A stretch of 64,000 nucleotides of DNA from Larix kaempferi. Taxonomy: Eukaryota > Streptophyta > Pinopsida > Pinales > Pinaceae. Positions within the stretch are counted from its first letter, which is position 1, and each line of letters begins with the position of its first letter. Location of the stretch: positions 6,545,001 to 6,609,000 of the forward strand of contig BSBM01000076.1 in assembly GCA_027924585.1 (NCBI GenBank), written 5' to 3'. Below are positions 35,942 to 50,335 of the stretch, piece by piece. The notes under the pieces are model-generated. The model searched no databases. It was not told the origin of the DNA and saw nothing but the letters and a program-made list of their open reading frames with translations. Made by a program: the position numbers and the translations under genes.

Positions 35942-36796
35942 AGAAGTCCGAGTATGTGAAACACGGCTGAGATGTGATTTTTGGATTGACTTTTTAAAGC
36001 AAAATTTTTGAGGATGACCAGCTGTTTCAGACTGTTTAGTTGAGTCCAATGCCTTGGATCAAAAGGAGAAGTGAGGCTTTATACACAGCAATGTTGAAAA
36101 GGTACTTAGCAATGTATATTTTGGAAAGATCAAATGTCTATTTTCCATGGAAAAGAAAAAAAACATTCTTGGGACATCCTATAACCTACAGACTTTCAAC
36201 AACTCATTTGCCTCTTACACCATTAAGACAATAACACAAACTCTGGCAATGGCCACCATAGAACAACAACCGCGTTAGGTACAAGATAAGCAAAAAAAAG
36301 AGCATGCACTGAAGCAACTGCTAGGAAGTTGGAACAGATTAAGTTCATTAAATTGGGGATCTAATAATAAAAATGCTAGATTGTAAAGCAAAACGTTTAA
36401 AAAAATGGCAATGTAACAGTACCGAGCCCGAATTGATACAATGTAAACTAGTTCAATATTTATCACTATAAAATATCAAAATTCATTTCTAGTTAAGGCA
36501 ACTGCACTATAAAATATCAAAATTCATATATATTTAAAGCTGCTACAGGAGATAATTTATATTGACATTCTAACAAAAACAAGTTCAACATTCATATGTA
36601 TGTTTGAAAATGCATGAGCTAACATTAAAGAGTTGAAGAATTACCTACGAAGTATTCATAGACACTTTCCTTGCCAAAGAGAAGACAACGACTCATTGGA
36701 ATTCATAGTATCGATCATTCTAAAGCACCTGGCTTCAACAACTTTGCCCACTGGATACTATTCACCCATGAACAAATTCCATTGTTCGAACTTTTC

Positions 36797-36859
36797 CGGG
36801 CTTCACACCAGATTTTTGAGATTCCTTCGGGCTTCACATCAGATTTTTGGGATCCGTTT
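36797..36859. repeat. 31-bp tandem duplication, copy 2
   Basis: Equivalent of 12644-12706. Confidence 0.85.
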
Positions 36860-38670
36860 CGGGTTTGTGCTGCATAAAGCCTCATGATCGTTTCAGTATT
36901 GGACGACGAGATAATGGGTATTTGGTGAGAGAATGAATGCCATTCAATGACGGCAAAGTACAACATATTACGTTTTGTGATAGGAAATTGTGAAATACTG
37001 TACCTCACACGTACTACGAAATCTTCAACGATCTCCATAACAACTGGGATTCGTGAAAGTCACTATGGTCATTTAGTAAATGCACCACCATAAACCAAGT
37101 CGACCTCAACTCTATATATATTTTGGTTTATAAATAAGTTATCATAATGTTGTATTTTATGCAATTCACAACTTTGGTCGTTCATAAATTTAGGTTTCTA
37201 AATAAGTTCTCAAAATAACAAAATTTTGAAAAACAATTGTGTGGAATTAAATAATTCATTTATTATTATGTTGATGTGGATAAATTCACTCAAATAAATA
37301 TTTTTTTTCATAATTGAGAATGTAGGATCTAGCAATCATGACTAAGTGCAAGTGTGGGGGCTCTTAAGTAACAATGAGATGAAAAATAAAACAAAAGCTG
37401 AGCAATAATGAAGAATGGAAATACTTTCTCTCTTTTCATAGCCGAAGCGGTAGGGTATATAAATCTCGATAATTTTAAAATTCAAATGGGGAAGGGTTCC
37501 CTCATGCCACAAACACGGGGTTGCATACACCAATTTGTTGTGGCTTGGTCATAACCTTAAAACTTAAGTATAATTATATAATATATATTCGTGTATATGT
37601 GTATGAGTGAGATATGAAATTTTTAACTTAAGCTTTTTGTCATTTATCACACATGGTCCTTCCTCATTATTCATCCATGGTGTAGTTTTATTTTATTAAT
37701 AGAAGCAATGCAAATTGTCTTATACTACATCATAGATTTATGAAGTAATACTCGTTAGTGGATCTTCATTTATGTTCCTCTAACAAAATTTATTAAATAC
37801 ATTTTGCATTCTCGTTTATTTAGTTAGGTGCCTAAATATGGGATATTGCACTCTGGAACTAAGTTCAAGTGGGCATGCCATGTAATTTAAGAACTCATGA
37901 TCCAGCTCTATAGGTGACTAAACACTCTTTATAAATTTGAAAAAAAAATTATGTGTTATATTTTTCCGAGGCAAAAGAGTCTCTCATCCTGGTCAAATTG
38001 AATGTAAAAAATGTAAGTACATTGAAATTGACAAAAAAAATTACTCGTACTTTTCCTAGCAAAATAAGAGGGGAAATGATGCCTATTGCACTTATAGCAG
38101 CGCATATTAACTCTTTGTTTATCATTCCATTAATTTTCAAAAGAAATAAAGAAAATGGCCTAAATATTATCCTCTTTTAAACTTTTTTCGAAGTAGATAT
38201 TGAAAATGTGCATTTCTAAGTTAGTTTGATTTTGAAAGATAATCTTTTAGGAATGCATTATATTTAAAAGTTTAAATAGGTCTCTTCTATTTCTTTTGAA
38301 AATTTTCGTAGTTTCAAGACTTGCATTGCTTCATTTGAAAGAACAAATAAATGTGCATACTACATTTGTTAATATCTTTACTTATTTTAGCAAGTTTGAA
38401 TCCAAAAACATTATTAAAGTTTCACTTTACATCCTATGTTGAGTAGTTAATAACTACTAAAAGCAATATAATGTAAAAGAACTTGACTTTTTTGAGGATA
38501 GCCATAAACAATGTCAAATTTGTAGGTGGAGTGTGTGAAATAGAAAGAAGTTCTCAACTTTTGGAACTCTACTATGGGATCATCCTCTAATCAAAGCCTG
38601 AATTGATGCCCAATGTTGATAAATACTAGAATCTTCACTCAAGAGATGACGTGTCTACTGGAAATGTAGT

Positions 38671-39266
38671 TGTTTAGGCTAAGAATGATGAGGCTATGGG
38701 TTCTTTAGGAAAATATAATATATAGATATAGTTTAGGGGATATTAGGATTAACTAATGTCTTTATTTAAAGTAATTTTATATATATTATAAATTTTTATA
38801 TTTATTATTAATTATAAATTTATTCTTAATTATAATTTTATTTTTATTCTTATAATTATGTTTCTTTTAATATTTAAGGATTGGATTTAATAATTAGATA
38901 AAGAATATTAGTGATTACGGATGGGACAAGTTAATGGCACCTTGTGATGTTATAATTAATTAGTATGCTTAGACTTAATAATCAATTAGAATATTTAATA
39001 ATTATTAACTATCCTAATTAATTATTACTAAATCATGCTAATTAATTATAAGTCAATGTGGCTATTAAATAATTGCGAGCTTTCAAGGTTAATTAATATT
39101 ACAAAGAATTGAGTCAAATTAATTAAAGTTATGTTTCAATTGTAAAAATTTTAATTAAGTCCTAAATATTAATTACTATATTTTATATTTTATAGTCAAG
39201 ATTGTAAGGGTCAAAGACTTTTAGGGACTATGTTACTAAGTATTTGGGTAAATCTAGGGCTTAACA
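38671..39266 (-). mobile_element. 3' LTR remnant of chromovirus, copy 2
   Basis: Equivalent of 14518-15113; the polypurine tract follows at 39267-39283. Confidence 0.7.
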
Positions 39267-39283
39267 TGCCCCTCCCCTTCAAA
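39267..39283 (-). promoter_or_regulatory. Polypurine tract of chromovirus remnant, copy 2
   Basis: Equivalent of 15114-15130. Confidence 0.8.
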
Positions 39284-39295
39284 CAAGTGATGTCT

Positions 39296-39718
39296 TCAAC
39301 ACTTCGTTAACATTGGATGTTTCTCCATGAAGAACTCATCTTCCCATGTCACCTCTTCTATTGGAAAGTTCTTCCACTTGATGAGGTACTCAGTAATTGC
39401 TCAATTTTTCAGTTGCTGGATCCTTGTATGAAGGATTGTAATAAGTTCTATTATTAATTTCCCTTCTTCATCAATCTCTTTTAAAATAGTTTGGACTAAG
39501 ATCTTGTCACCAATTCTAGTTTTCTTCATATTTGTGGCAGATGATTTTTTTTCTTGAATGATTTTTTTGAAATACCAATGGCCAAGTGTCGATCCATAGT
39601 CAAAAGCCACAATCAAAGAAACCCTTAAAACTATTACACAATGTCTAAAAAGAAATTTGTGCCCAAGGGAGGAGATCATAAATTTGGCTCTACTACCAAT
39701 GAAACAAACAAAGTTCAT
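39296..39718 (-). pseudogene. Integrase C-terminus with chromodomain, broken, copy 2
   Basis: Equivalent of 15143-15565. The TGA just before the chromodomain is present; one silent change lies near 39411. Confidence 0.82.
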
Positions 39719-41020
39719 TTAAATAAATATGAACATAGTTCATGTACTGAATGTCTAAATATAAGAAGGGTAACATGTTAAAATACATACATAACAATTA
39801 TATAATAATTGAGTAATGGGTCAATATACTTCTATATGCATTGAAATGTCGTTATGGATGATAGGTCATGTCCCTTCATCTTCAAGATGTGACACTTCAT
39901 TAATTATTATTATTAGTTATTAATTTATGTTTATTTGATGTATATTTATGACCATTACATCTTACTATAGTTTTCAATTAAGTATTCCAAGTTTGTGTTT
40001 CAATGATACTTGAAAGTTAAATTTTCTTCGGGGTGGGCAACGGAGGAGAAAAAGTGGGGTAGTAATGCTTGTTTCTTTGTGATGACCCTTGCACTCTATG
40101 TGCCCTACTTAGAGAATCTTCATTTTTCCCATCAATCTGATTGTTGCAAACACAATGGTTGATTTTGATAATTCTTCAAAAACTCTAAAGTATGGTACTA
40201 GAGGAACCTAATGATGAATTTATTTCCTTGGAGATATTATATGTGAAGCATCATGTTGAGATTCCTTTGTTGCAAGGAATTATTGCCTAGTTGCATAATG
40301 CTAATGGAGCAAGTTGTTTCCTTACAGAAAACTAACCTTTGACTACAAGATGAAGTCAATTTTTCACATTGGACTCTTTTTTCAACATCATAAGAAATCT
40401 CTACACTTCAAACTAACAATGTCCTAAAAAAATGAATCCTTAAGCAATTCTAATGACGGCTTATGTCTATAGTTGGTTGAAAAGGAAAAATCCACTTATA
40501 CAATGTACAACCTCAATAAAAATCTTATCCAAGCAGTATGTGAACTTACGTACTAAAGGTGATTTTGAGGCTTGCTTTAGCAACTTTGAAACTTATTTGA
40601 AATAAATCATATTATTGGTATTGGCATTTCTAAAACATATAATGGCTATGTGAAGAGGTGAACACTAGTATTAATGAGTGGAACGAAACCTTGAACATCA
40701 GGTATCATAAAATCATGAATGAATTATAGAAGGAGATACTTGAATCTAACACTCTTTTGCAATGGATTCTCATGCATTGGTGGCTATTCATGTATAGTGT
40801 TCTCTTAATTTTGAGAAACATTAAAATTCTGAGTTCGAAATTGCTTCATTAGATGGTTTATATCAGTGATGGTCTTGATAAAAATGGACATTGAATTATC
40901 ACTCCTATTATTCCTGAGATGAGACTAGTGCCTATCCTCCTTCCATGTTTTGAGAATTCATCGCTATATGGAAGTCCTGTGAGCTCTTAATCACTTTTGT
41001 TTAAAAAACCCCAAGGGTTG

Positions 41021-41080
41021 CATTGTCTTATGTGTGGAGAAGATGACTTCAAATTTATTGACACACCCCTTGTGGCCTAA
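41021..41080 (+). pseudogene. Possible decayed gag zinc knuckle (weak), copy 2
   Basis: Equivalent of 16868-16927, with one base change near its end. Confidence 0.22.
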
Positions 41081-42618
41081 AAATAGAGATCAAGCTTTGA
41101 ATCTCAAAAGTGAATCCTACAACAGTATTTGAAAATGTGCATAGTGTTAAATTTATGTAAGTAAATGATATGTCAAAGACGACAAAGTCCAATTCTATGG
41201 ACATTGTATACCTAAATGAAAACGTGTTGGGGTTTTCTTACGTATTGTCCTTATATAGGCTAAGTTAAACTTTGAAGTAAGTTGAAATCGAATGAAATCG
41301 TTTACTTAGTTCTTAAATTTAAATGTAAATCCCTACAAGAAATTCTATGAGCAAATACAGATTAGTAAAATTCAAAAAGACATAAAATAACCCCCAGGAA
41401 CTAAAACTTATGCCTAGGAACTTTATTAGTACCCTTGACTAACAACTTCTAGATGCAACTAGCCTTACAAACCCCCTTCTCTCTTGTAATGAAAATCAAT
41501 GGTATTGGACAAAATGAGAGCATGTATCAAAGAGAGAAAACAACACTTTATCCAAAAAAGAATCGATAATTGCAGAACCATTTCAAGATTCAAAGATCCG
41601 TTATCTAGTTTTGGAAATAAGAAAAACAAGGAAGATGACTGCGAGCTCAAAAACTGTAAAACATAACTCCGAGGCAATAATGGTTTACAATATGGTTATA
41701 AACTAACCCGAGATGACAAAAACACAATGCTCTATTGGAAAATAGTGTAGCCATGTAGACGACACTTGCGACGAGATTCAAATCGTGAACTAAGTCTTAT
41801 AAATTAGGTCAAGCTAATGTAGAAGTAGCATATAGTCAATTCCAGAGAGACATTAAGCATCATGCACGTAACAAAGTAGCATTCAGTCAAGTCAATCTAT
41901 TAGGAATAGGGTTACACATCTAGGGGAATGAGTTAATAAGTGGATAAACTTTATTTTTTCCTAAATTTAATAGGCATTTTGCCAAAAGTTACATATCCAC
42001 TCGATTCATAAAAAAATCAACCATACAATTTTGTTTTTAATGATTTTGATTCATTTTAATAAATTTTACAAAACCATATATATATATAATCACTCCATTC
42101 TGAGAGACCTTAAAAGACACACATGCATTTTATGAACTAATTATCTACTTCCTCCCCCCAAAAAGGTATTTTTCTAGCCATTTCAGGCTTTCAAACCTAT
42201 CCGATGCCACTCAATATAAATCTGTACAGACCTGCTATAAAAGATATCAACTATGCCATGTATGCTGCTTAATATTTCTATATGTTCTAATTTAACCAAC
42301 AGATCAAATATATATCATTTTTAAGAGCGATTTCGGTATATGGAAAACATTGAAATAAACTAGAACCTGAACGCCTCCAATATTACTATTCCCTCCTCTG
42401 AACAGCCATGTCAAGGTAAGGGAATCAGTAATATATTTCAGACAAAAAATTCAATCATCCACATGAAGAACAAAAGAAAAAGGAAGATCATAATAGACCA
42501 AAGAGATGTGAAAACCATGATGGTATATCCTTCATTCAAAATGGCTTTGAGTTTTTCATTTTCTTTCGAATAGGTCAAGTAATAATCTAAATTTAACATA
42601 GTTCCAAGTGAGTAAAAG

Positions 42619-42719
42619 TAAGTATGAATTTATGACTTATTCATTATTCCAAGAGTAGGTATGAATTTATGACTTATTCATTGTTCCAAGAGTAAGCATG
42701 AATTTATGACTTATTCATT
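42619..42719. repeat. 37-bp tandem repeat, three copies, copy 2
   Basis: Equivalent of 18466-18566. Confidence 0.9.
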
Positions 42720-42893
42720 GACTTATTTATGACTTATGCGATTCTTGGATGCATAAACGGATGTTGTTGGAATGAATCGTTAGGATCTGTGTGAGATCAA
42801 CAAAGTGACTTATTTATGACTTATGCGAGTCTTGGATGCATAAACGGATGTTGTTGGAATGAATCGTTAGGATCTGTGTGAGATCAACAAAGT
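42720..42893. repeat. 87-bp tandem duplication, copy 2
   Basis: Equivalent of 18567-18740. Confidence 0.92.
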
Positions 42894-43125
42894 GAAGAGC
42901 CGAGGTGGTCCAGATCGCGGAGATCGTGTGGAGATTGTGAAACGTGGTTGTTTGCATGAAGCTGCCAGAGACCTAAAACACCGTCAATAAGTGATCATTG
43001 TTGATAGAGTGAGATCATGATGGTGCAGCAGAATGGTCTCAGCTGTCAAGGAAATGAAGGAGAAGCTGGCGCTTCTGTAGATTTGCGAACGTGTGCCAGT
43101 TATAGATGAAGCTATGGATCTGGGC

Positions 43126-43201
43126 GCATAAGGGAGAAATAATGCAGTCATGAAGGTGTGGTCGCATAAGGGAGAAATAATGCAGTCATGAAGGTGTGGT
43201 C
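43126..43201. repeat. 38-bp tandem duplication, copy 2
   Basis: Equivalent of 18973-19048. Confidence 0.92.
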
Positions 43202-43706
43202 GCAGGATGTAAGGAGGAGGCCGCAAGGGTTTTTTATGGACACGTAAAAGAAGTAACCCTAGTTGGGTTTGTGAGGAGAAGCCAACCCGTGATGCCGGAG
43301 AGTCATTGTGAAGGAGAAAGCCGCCACTACTGCACAAGATGAAGATGAAGGAGCCATTGATTTTCCTGTGGAAAGATACATCCGTCAAGAAAAATGCCCC
43401 TTTGAAGCCGGAAATCCATTGGAGCCGTTGCAAAATATGTGGAGTAGTGCCATCAATTTAACAAAGAGAGCCGCCCCCAATGAAGTCGACTTGAGGAGAG
43501 TTGCATGTGCGTGAAGAGAGGATGCCGTGGATGCTATGTGAAAGCCACCATTATTGCTTTGAAGAGCTAAATGTGCACTACATATTAATAAAAAAAAAGG
43601 CGGGATTCATGTGAATGTTTGACATTTGCATTGAAGAGAGTGCAAAGTTGTTTATTCACATTATTAAACAAAAGAAAAGCTTATGTATAAGGTTGTATAA
43701 GGTTCT

Positions 43707-43711
43707 CATGG
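43707..43711. repeat. Target site duplication CATGG (left side)
   Basis: Precedes the LTR start at 43712 and pairs with 53544-53548. Confidence 0.88.
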
Positions 43712-44478
43712 TGTCACATACCCAAATTTTCAATGTAATATTTTTGGTGAAATTTTTAACAATTCTTTAAATTTCTATGAAATAATAAATAATGCAAGGT
43801 ACCATCCCTTCTTATACTTCATTTACATTTTTGTAGTTACGCATAAATCGCAAAGTTCTCCACATCCTTCATGATTTAACATCCTAATTATAAGGCTAAT
43901 TATACACTAACATTTAATCCTTACATAATTAAAGAAACTTAAATATGGATGTATTTGATTTTCAACATAAGCCACCAAGATTATTTTGTAAATGCTACTG
44001 AAACAAAAAGACCCCAAGGGATATATTATTTAAACTTTCCCTTCTAAGATTCTTAAACTGAAAATCGTATAAGACCAAAAACTTCATATAACTTTTATCT
44101 TAACTTGTATTTAAACATCGTTCATCATTTCTAGATCAGGAGAATAAAACACGTAAGGCACGCATTAGAGATTATACAAATAAGAGAGATATACAAATAC
44201 ACCACCATTTTACCATGGTTCACCTGAAATTGGGCTATGTCCACAAAGGGGGGGAGAGTCATAATTTTATTAATCAACATGAAAAGGTTTACAACTTGCA
44301 ACTTAGTTGTTGCCAACATTCTTCAAGGTCTCTCTCATAGAGATCCAAAACAGACAATACTTATGAGGTCATATCCGATTCGTTGCTCGCCAGTTTATAA
44401 AGACATTTGAATTTACTAGAAGTCTTATAGGTATGAAGAGATCAAGTCGACCAGCATAAATTTAAAATATATATTACT

Positions 44479-44895
44479 ATCAATATTTTAACTAAGGGAA
44501 AAATCTTCCTATACTTTTACATACATTAGAAATATATATATTCTTCTCAATACATTAACTTTAAAGGAAAAAATCTTCCTTTACCTTTACATAAATTAAA
44601 AATATATATTCTTCTCAATAAGTTAACTAAGGAATAATCTTCCTATACTTTTACATACATTAAAAATATATATATATTCTTCTCAATAAGTTAACTAAGG
44701 AATAATCTTCCTATACTTTTACATACATTAAAAATATATATTCTTCCCAATATGTTAACTAAGGAATAATCTTCCTATACTTTTACATACACTAAAAATA
44801 TATATTCTTCTCAATATATTAACTAAGGAATAATCTTCCTATACTTTTACATACATTAAAAATATATATTCTTCTCAATAAGTTAACTAAGGGAA
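44479..44895. repeat. 62-bp tandem repeat array inside LTR
   Basis: Equivalent of 20326-20742. Confidence 0.9.
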
Positions 44896-45291
44896 AACTC
44901 CACTTACTTTAATATCTATTTAAGGATATATTTTTAGCTATGCAATTAGGTATGAACGAGCAATTTGATATATTATATGAACATTATCTTAGCATCATGT
45001 AAGGACAACATGAATAACCCTATACGATTTATCTTAATGAGTTCAAATAATATATAAACAACTCTTTTCATAAGTGTAATTGTTCGTTAAGTAATGATAT
45101 TTGACCAAACACTTGTAAGTCCTTTCTTAGAGAGAGGCTGTGGGTCCTCTCCTTACAAAGTCGCAGAGTGAAATCTTACCAGAATGCAGAATCTATGTAG
45201 CGATATTAGTTGAAATTCCAAGTATAAACTCTATAGGAATACCCTGCTGTAATTTAATAACACTGCTACCCATCAATCAACTTATCCATCA

Positions 45292-45584
45292 TAAGAGCTC
45301 ATGCTCAGTCTTTGGCTCTTCCGAGGAAATAACGTAAACCATATTAATATAAAAAAAACAAACAAGTATCTACCTATGAGCTCATGCTCAGTCTTGGCAT
45401 TCCTAAGGCAACACGCAGACCATATAATAGTTCAACAATTGAAATGCAAAATGCCTTAAGAGCTCATGCTCTACTATGGTACTTCTGAGACAATACGCAG
45501 ACTATCTAACATTCATCGATCTAAAAGAAAAACACCTTAAGAGCTCATGCTCCGTTTTTAACAATAGTGAGGAAGCACATAGAG
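45292..45584. repeat. Four GAGCTCATGCTC repeats inside LTR
   Basis: Equivalent of 21139-21431. Confidence 0.8.
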
Positions 45585-46976
45585 GTTAAGTAAATCCAAT
45601 CCACCAGTAAACTAAATCATGTCAACCTATATACTACAGAGATCAATATTGTTGGGCGTCTATCTCTAAATGGAGATCAATACAAGATGCAGGGATAATC
45701 CAGGGAACATTTATGCGAATACAGATTTCACTAATCGTGAGAGTATAAGTTTTGCCAGGAAACTGCAGCGGTGGGGTAGCGATGGTATATATACAGGAAA
45801 TAACGGTTTGGAAAAGTGATTGATAACACATATGGTTCTATGGTTATAATGCAGAAATAAAAAGAAAGAAAAACTAGGATTGTAATCCCACTGAACTAGA
45901 AGTAGGAGACAAGGACGTGTTAGATTTACAATTTAAATCGCAGAGATAAAAAACAGAATGCACAATCCTGCCACATATGTAGAGATCATGCGCGTATTGC
46001 AACCAATAAATTAAACATTGATAGAATATCAGATCATCGGCCTCTATGCCAGGGTAATATAATTGCAACAAACAACTTCAATGTGAAAAACAATAACATA
46101 CCAGATTCAAATGTGAGATCCCTCCTCCTATGAAAAGTATCGGCAGCGAAAACTCAAAACCGAAATATACATACCGTATTCATGTAAGAGGTCACCTAGC
46201 TACTGTGCAACGCATTGACAGACCATCCAAAGAAAAACTGAGACCCCTAATCACCCCCAATCGCAGCAATCTTCCCTCCTCAAATACGCAAACGCCAAGG
46301 TCTTTTCTACCTTGGAACTCCTTCCCTCGATCGAGAGGTTCATCGGGTTCCTTTCTCAGAGTGAAAAATGGCGTTCCAAGAGTATTCTCTTTCTGCCACT
46401 AACTAGCAAGTAGACTATCTACTAGTCCGTCATTGATGCTCCTTCTTCGATGAGGGAACAGACTCCCGAAATAAAAGATATAAATTTGTTGGTTAATTAA
46501 AGCCTCAACTCGGCTCTTCCAATGAGGCCACCGTTATCCTTAACCATCCTAACTAAAGTCCATTTTTGCACTTTTATTAAAGTACTTATTACCCCTTCTC
46601 TTTAATCCGAGTGTACTCTTCTTAATCATAGCTTTGGACTCTGTGATTACTAAAAGGTCCATGTATTAAAGCCTTACAATGGCCAAAATAACACTATTTG
46701 AATTATAACATGTTTTCAATTCAATCTAAGAGGAACTATAATTATTTTATAACAAAATAATTATTTGAGTAATTAAGTCATTGATTAAAATAATCCTTTA
46801 ATCACTTTCTTCTAAAATAGATATACTCTTGTTATATATAAATATTTTAAACTAATATAACAATATCTTTATTAATAAGCCTACCATCATACCATTGGTA
46901 TAATTTATGCTAAGTATATCATTATGATAAGTATACCAATATCCTTATTAATAATCTCTTCTTATTATTTATGCTC

Positions 46977-46980
<4 letters not shown>

Positions 46981-47048
<68 letters not shown>
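46981..47048. repeat. (AT)34 microsatellite
   Basis: A perfect 68-base AT run at the locus that has 24 bases in copy 1 (22828-22851). Confidence 0.97.
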
Positions 47049-47051
<3 letters not shown>

Positions 47052-47242
47052 TGTATTTCACTAAAATATATTTATACACTTTCTTTTTCATATATCAAGC
47101 TATATATGTATATATATATAAGGATGCTTCAATAATTCCTTAGGATAACCATTTTTCCTAGGTACAAATCTTCAATTATCACGGTCTTGATTAGAAGTCA
47201 TAATTAATTTTAAACCTTTGAAGTTCCAATAATACTTCATCT

Positions 47243-47262
47243 CTATCTATCTATCTATCTAT
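47243..47262. repeat. (CTAT)5 microsatellite
   Basis: Five units at the locus that has eight in copy 1 (23046-23077). Confidence 0.97.
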
Positions 47263-47553
47263 ATATGTAGATGTTATAGGGGCTTAGTAATTTGCTTGCA
47301 GATTACCAAATTTTATGTTAGGATGACACTTAACATCATTTTAGGTCCATGCGTGAACATTTGTTGTCCCTCTATCTATCCATCACTTAGTTGCGTCTAG
47401 TCTCCTAAATATACCGCATAAACTTATGAATTAAACCACATGAGGTACAAGGCTTTATTGGTGGAGCCTTGGCCTTGAGCTTCTCACCAGAACCCGTATA
47501 TTATTTATTTAACAAAATCATAACAATAGGGGTCAAATTGGAGGGATGTTACA

Positions 47554-47566
47554 TGCTCCACCCCTT
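47554..47566 (-). promoter_or_regulatory. Polypurine tract of LARD element
   Basis: Equivalent of 23369-23381, touching the 3' LTR start. Confidence 0.9.
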
Positions 47567-47951
47567 AAAGATAACACCATCCTCAGTGTTCGATAGTTTT
47601 TCTTTCGCATCTTTCACCATCCTTCGTTTACTTTTGTTTTTTCTGCTTTGGTCGTCTTCATATTGTTGTGTTTTCTGCAAGCTCTTTTTGCTTATAACCT
47701 GCACATTGTCCAACTCGTACAAGATTTTTCATCATTCTTTAGTATAACACAAGTTTACAAAATTTCAAAATACTAAATGTTCATCATTCTTCCTCATCCT
47801 TGAGGTGATATTTGCTTACTCTAGCATTCATATTATTCATGCATAAATACATCTTGTAGTCTAGTTACAAGACAAATCATCAGCACTTGCTTATATCATA
47901 AAACAATTCTTTCAACAGAACTTTGTAATCACCAAACCTCTTTGTACTTTA

Positions 47952-48110
47952 GCAATCATGGAGACTTGCATACAAAACTCTTATGTATTTCCTGCAATCA
48001 TGAAGACTTGCATACAAAAACCTTTATGTATTTCCGCAATCGTGGAGACTTGCCATACAAAAACCTTTATGTATTTCCGCAATCGTGGAGACTTTCCATA
48101 CAAAACATGA
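47952..48110. repeat. 43-bp tandem repeats near the polypurine tract
   Basis: Equivalent of 23767-23925, four copies. Confidence 0.9.
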
Positions 48111-50323
48111 GTCCTCTGTAACTCAGCAAGAATATGACAGTCTTACTCTGCAACTCATTACATAGCTTGCCTCCATCGAATCTTCTTGTGGGCTCCGTTC
48201 TATCACCACAAGGAAAAAGTTAATTCTCCTCTGAGAACCTCTTGTGTGCTCCATTCTACCAACACAAGGAAAATTGTGAGCAGCTTGCTCAATTCAATGG
48301 ATATAAAGATTGCCTAGCTTCTTTTTGGGTCAGTATAACATTCAACGAGTTGCCTGCTCTGTTCCACTTCCATGGGGAACATGACAACAATTTAGGGAAG
48401 TTGCACCCTGCAACGACTAGTAAATGAGTGCAAGATCCAGTCTTTGCTCGAGTCCAAGAAATATTATTTTTCCCCTCAAACCTTCTCGTTTGAGTCCAGA
48501 AACTTTTCTTAATAACAATCATTTAGTATTTCCTGCATGCCACGTGCGACGTAATAGCAACAAAATATTTAACGAATATATTCATCTGTTTTCTATCATA
48601 TTCTATGCATTTTGATGATAACACATCATCAATCATAAGTCTTACTACTGAAATTAATTTATTACTTACTTTTGAGCAATTCAGATCAACTCATCTATAT
48701 AAGTGCTTTTATAATCAATGTTCCTTCTTGATCACGTATCACTCGATATAAAGATCACTTCCTGGAATGTTAGTATAAAGAAAATTTTATTTGATTCAAT
48801 TGTTCAACTACTGGACACATTAATTCCATAGCATTATACGCATGCTCACTAAATTTACTTGTGCCTCATCTTCACTTCATTCTGATGTAAAGTCTTCAAC
48901 TTCCTCAATGTGAGTCTGAGATCAAACCTACTGAAAAACATGTTAGTATCATAGCTCAAATATTTAGTTTCACATAGATTCCTTTCAAATTGAGACTTAT
49001 CATCTAAAGATTGTAATAAACTTTGAGATGTTAAAAGATCCTATGTTCAATCAATCGCAACCAAGACTATGATTCTTCTTTTTTTTGAAAATCATGACTC
49101 CTATGGTTATCAATACCTCTTAGCCTAATGCACATCAATCTTTATTCAAAAATAGGTAACATCCTTAGAACCATATTCATATTATTTAAGCTTCTAGCAA
49201 CCACTGCTTACAATACATTTTAAATCCTTTCCTTAAAATTATAATATCGATAAGAAATTCTAAAATAAAATAACATTCTAACTTTTAACAAAAAGACGAT
49301 TCTTCATAAGCAAGAATAAAACACATCAGTCATGGCCACATAAATTCGTTCATAACTTGTGACCTAGTATATCCACTTTATTATGTGTATCAATACTCAA
49401 GAGTAACAATTGCTTTGGCGACTCCACACTATTGGTTCTACGGAAGATAATGAAAGAAAAATAGCAACTACCTTGTACTAAACAAACCTAAGTAAAATGA
49501 TATACATTCTAACATTGATATTTGAAAATCAACTTTTATTTTGCTAAGTGTAACTACAACTTCATTTACATTTATGAGGCTATATTTTTCGGGTATAGTA
49601 TTCCATGAAACTGTCGTAACAACTAAGTATTTTCCTTACTAAGTAACTATCAAAATTGAAAATGTTCAAATGAATTCGCCAACTCAAACCAACTTACTTC
49701 TTAGGAGCATACACGTAAAACTATGTTCTTAATTTAGCGATGCTCATAGGTAATGCACTTACTAATCTTTGATAGAAAAATAGAATATCAATAACTAAAA
49801 TGCAGACTTGAAATGATACTTTTGTGCAAATTTTGAAATCACTTATTACTCAACCTCTTTCACAACACTTTTCTTAACCTATTTATTTCTTTTAGATTAG
49901 TACTTTACCAACGGACTACGAATCAACCAGAAATATGATGTCACTTTTGTTTTTCCTTAACAAGGTTAGTCAATCATAGTACAATGATCATTACATTTCA
50001 CATTTATTGAAATAATTTCAACTAAATGTTAAATTCTATGATAATGTCATTTTTTTAATGGAAGCACCTATACCTCTTATCTATCAAGGAAAACTCATGA
50101 CAAGGATAACATACCTTGTTCGTAATTTTGTGAAGAAAAAGTGATGTTGTAAAATACTTACTTTTACCCCTTTGGAGAACTTGGGGCTGCATGTTTAAAT
50201 GACATCACTCCTCGTCCATTCAAATCCCATGCATCCAAAATGAAACAAAACAATTTGATTAGTCAACTTTCACACCTATTTATTTCCTGTTGAGCCCATC
50301 AAGCTCGAGTGCTGCGACCTACA

Positions 50324-50335
50324 GCTCTGATACCA
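50324..50335 (-). promoter_or_regulatory. Primer binding site (tRNA-Met type)
   Basis: TGGTATCAGAGC on the minus strand, two bases from the LTR end at 50338. Confidence 0.9.

Larger units (their letters stand above)
29357..43711. other. Spacer between LARD elements, array copy 2
   Basis: Equivalent of 5204-19558 at +24153, also 14355 bp with no net length change. Unassigned stretches without features are 29362-29772, 30220-30763, 30974-33025, 34257-34865, 35942-38670, 39719-42618 and 42894-43706; the same remarks apply as for copy 1. Confidence 0.9.
43712..47553 (-). mobile_element. 3' LTR of LARD element, copy 2
   Basis: 3842 bp with TG...CA ends. Equivalent of 19559-23368, with (AT)34 and (CTAT)5 in U3. 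The TATA-like site is at 45785-45794. Confidence 0.92.
24154..48338. repeat. Array unit copy 2
   Basis: Second unit, 24185 bp, equivalent to 1-24153. It carries (AT)34 and (CTAT)5 where copy 1 has (AT)12 and (CTAT)8, which fully explains the 32 extra bases. Private bases occur near 28443, 28670, 31069, 34048, 35474 and 36694. Confidence 0.95.
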
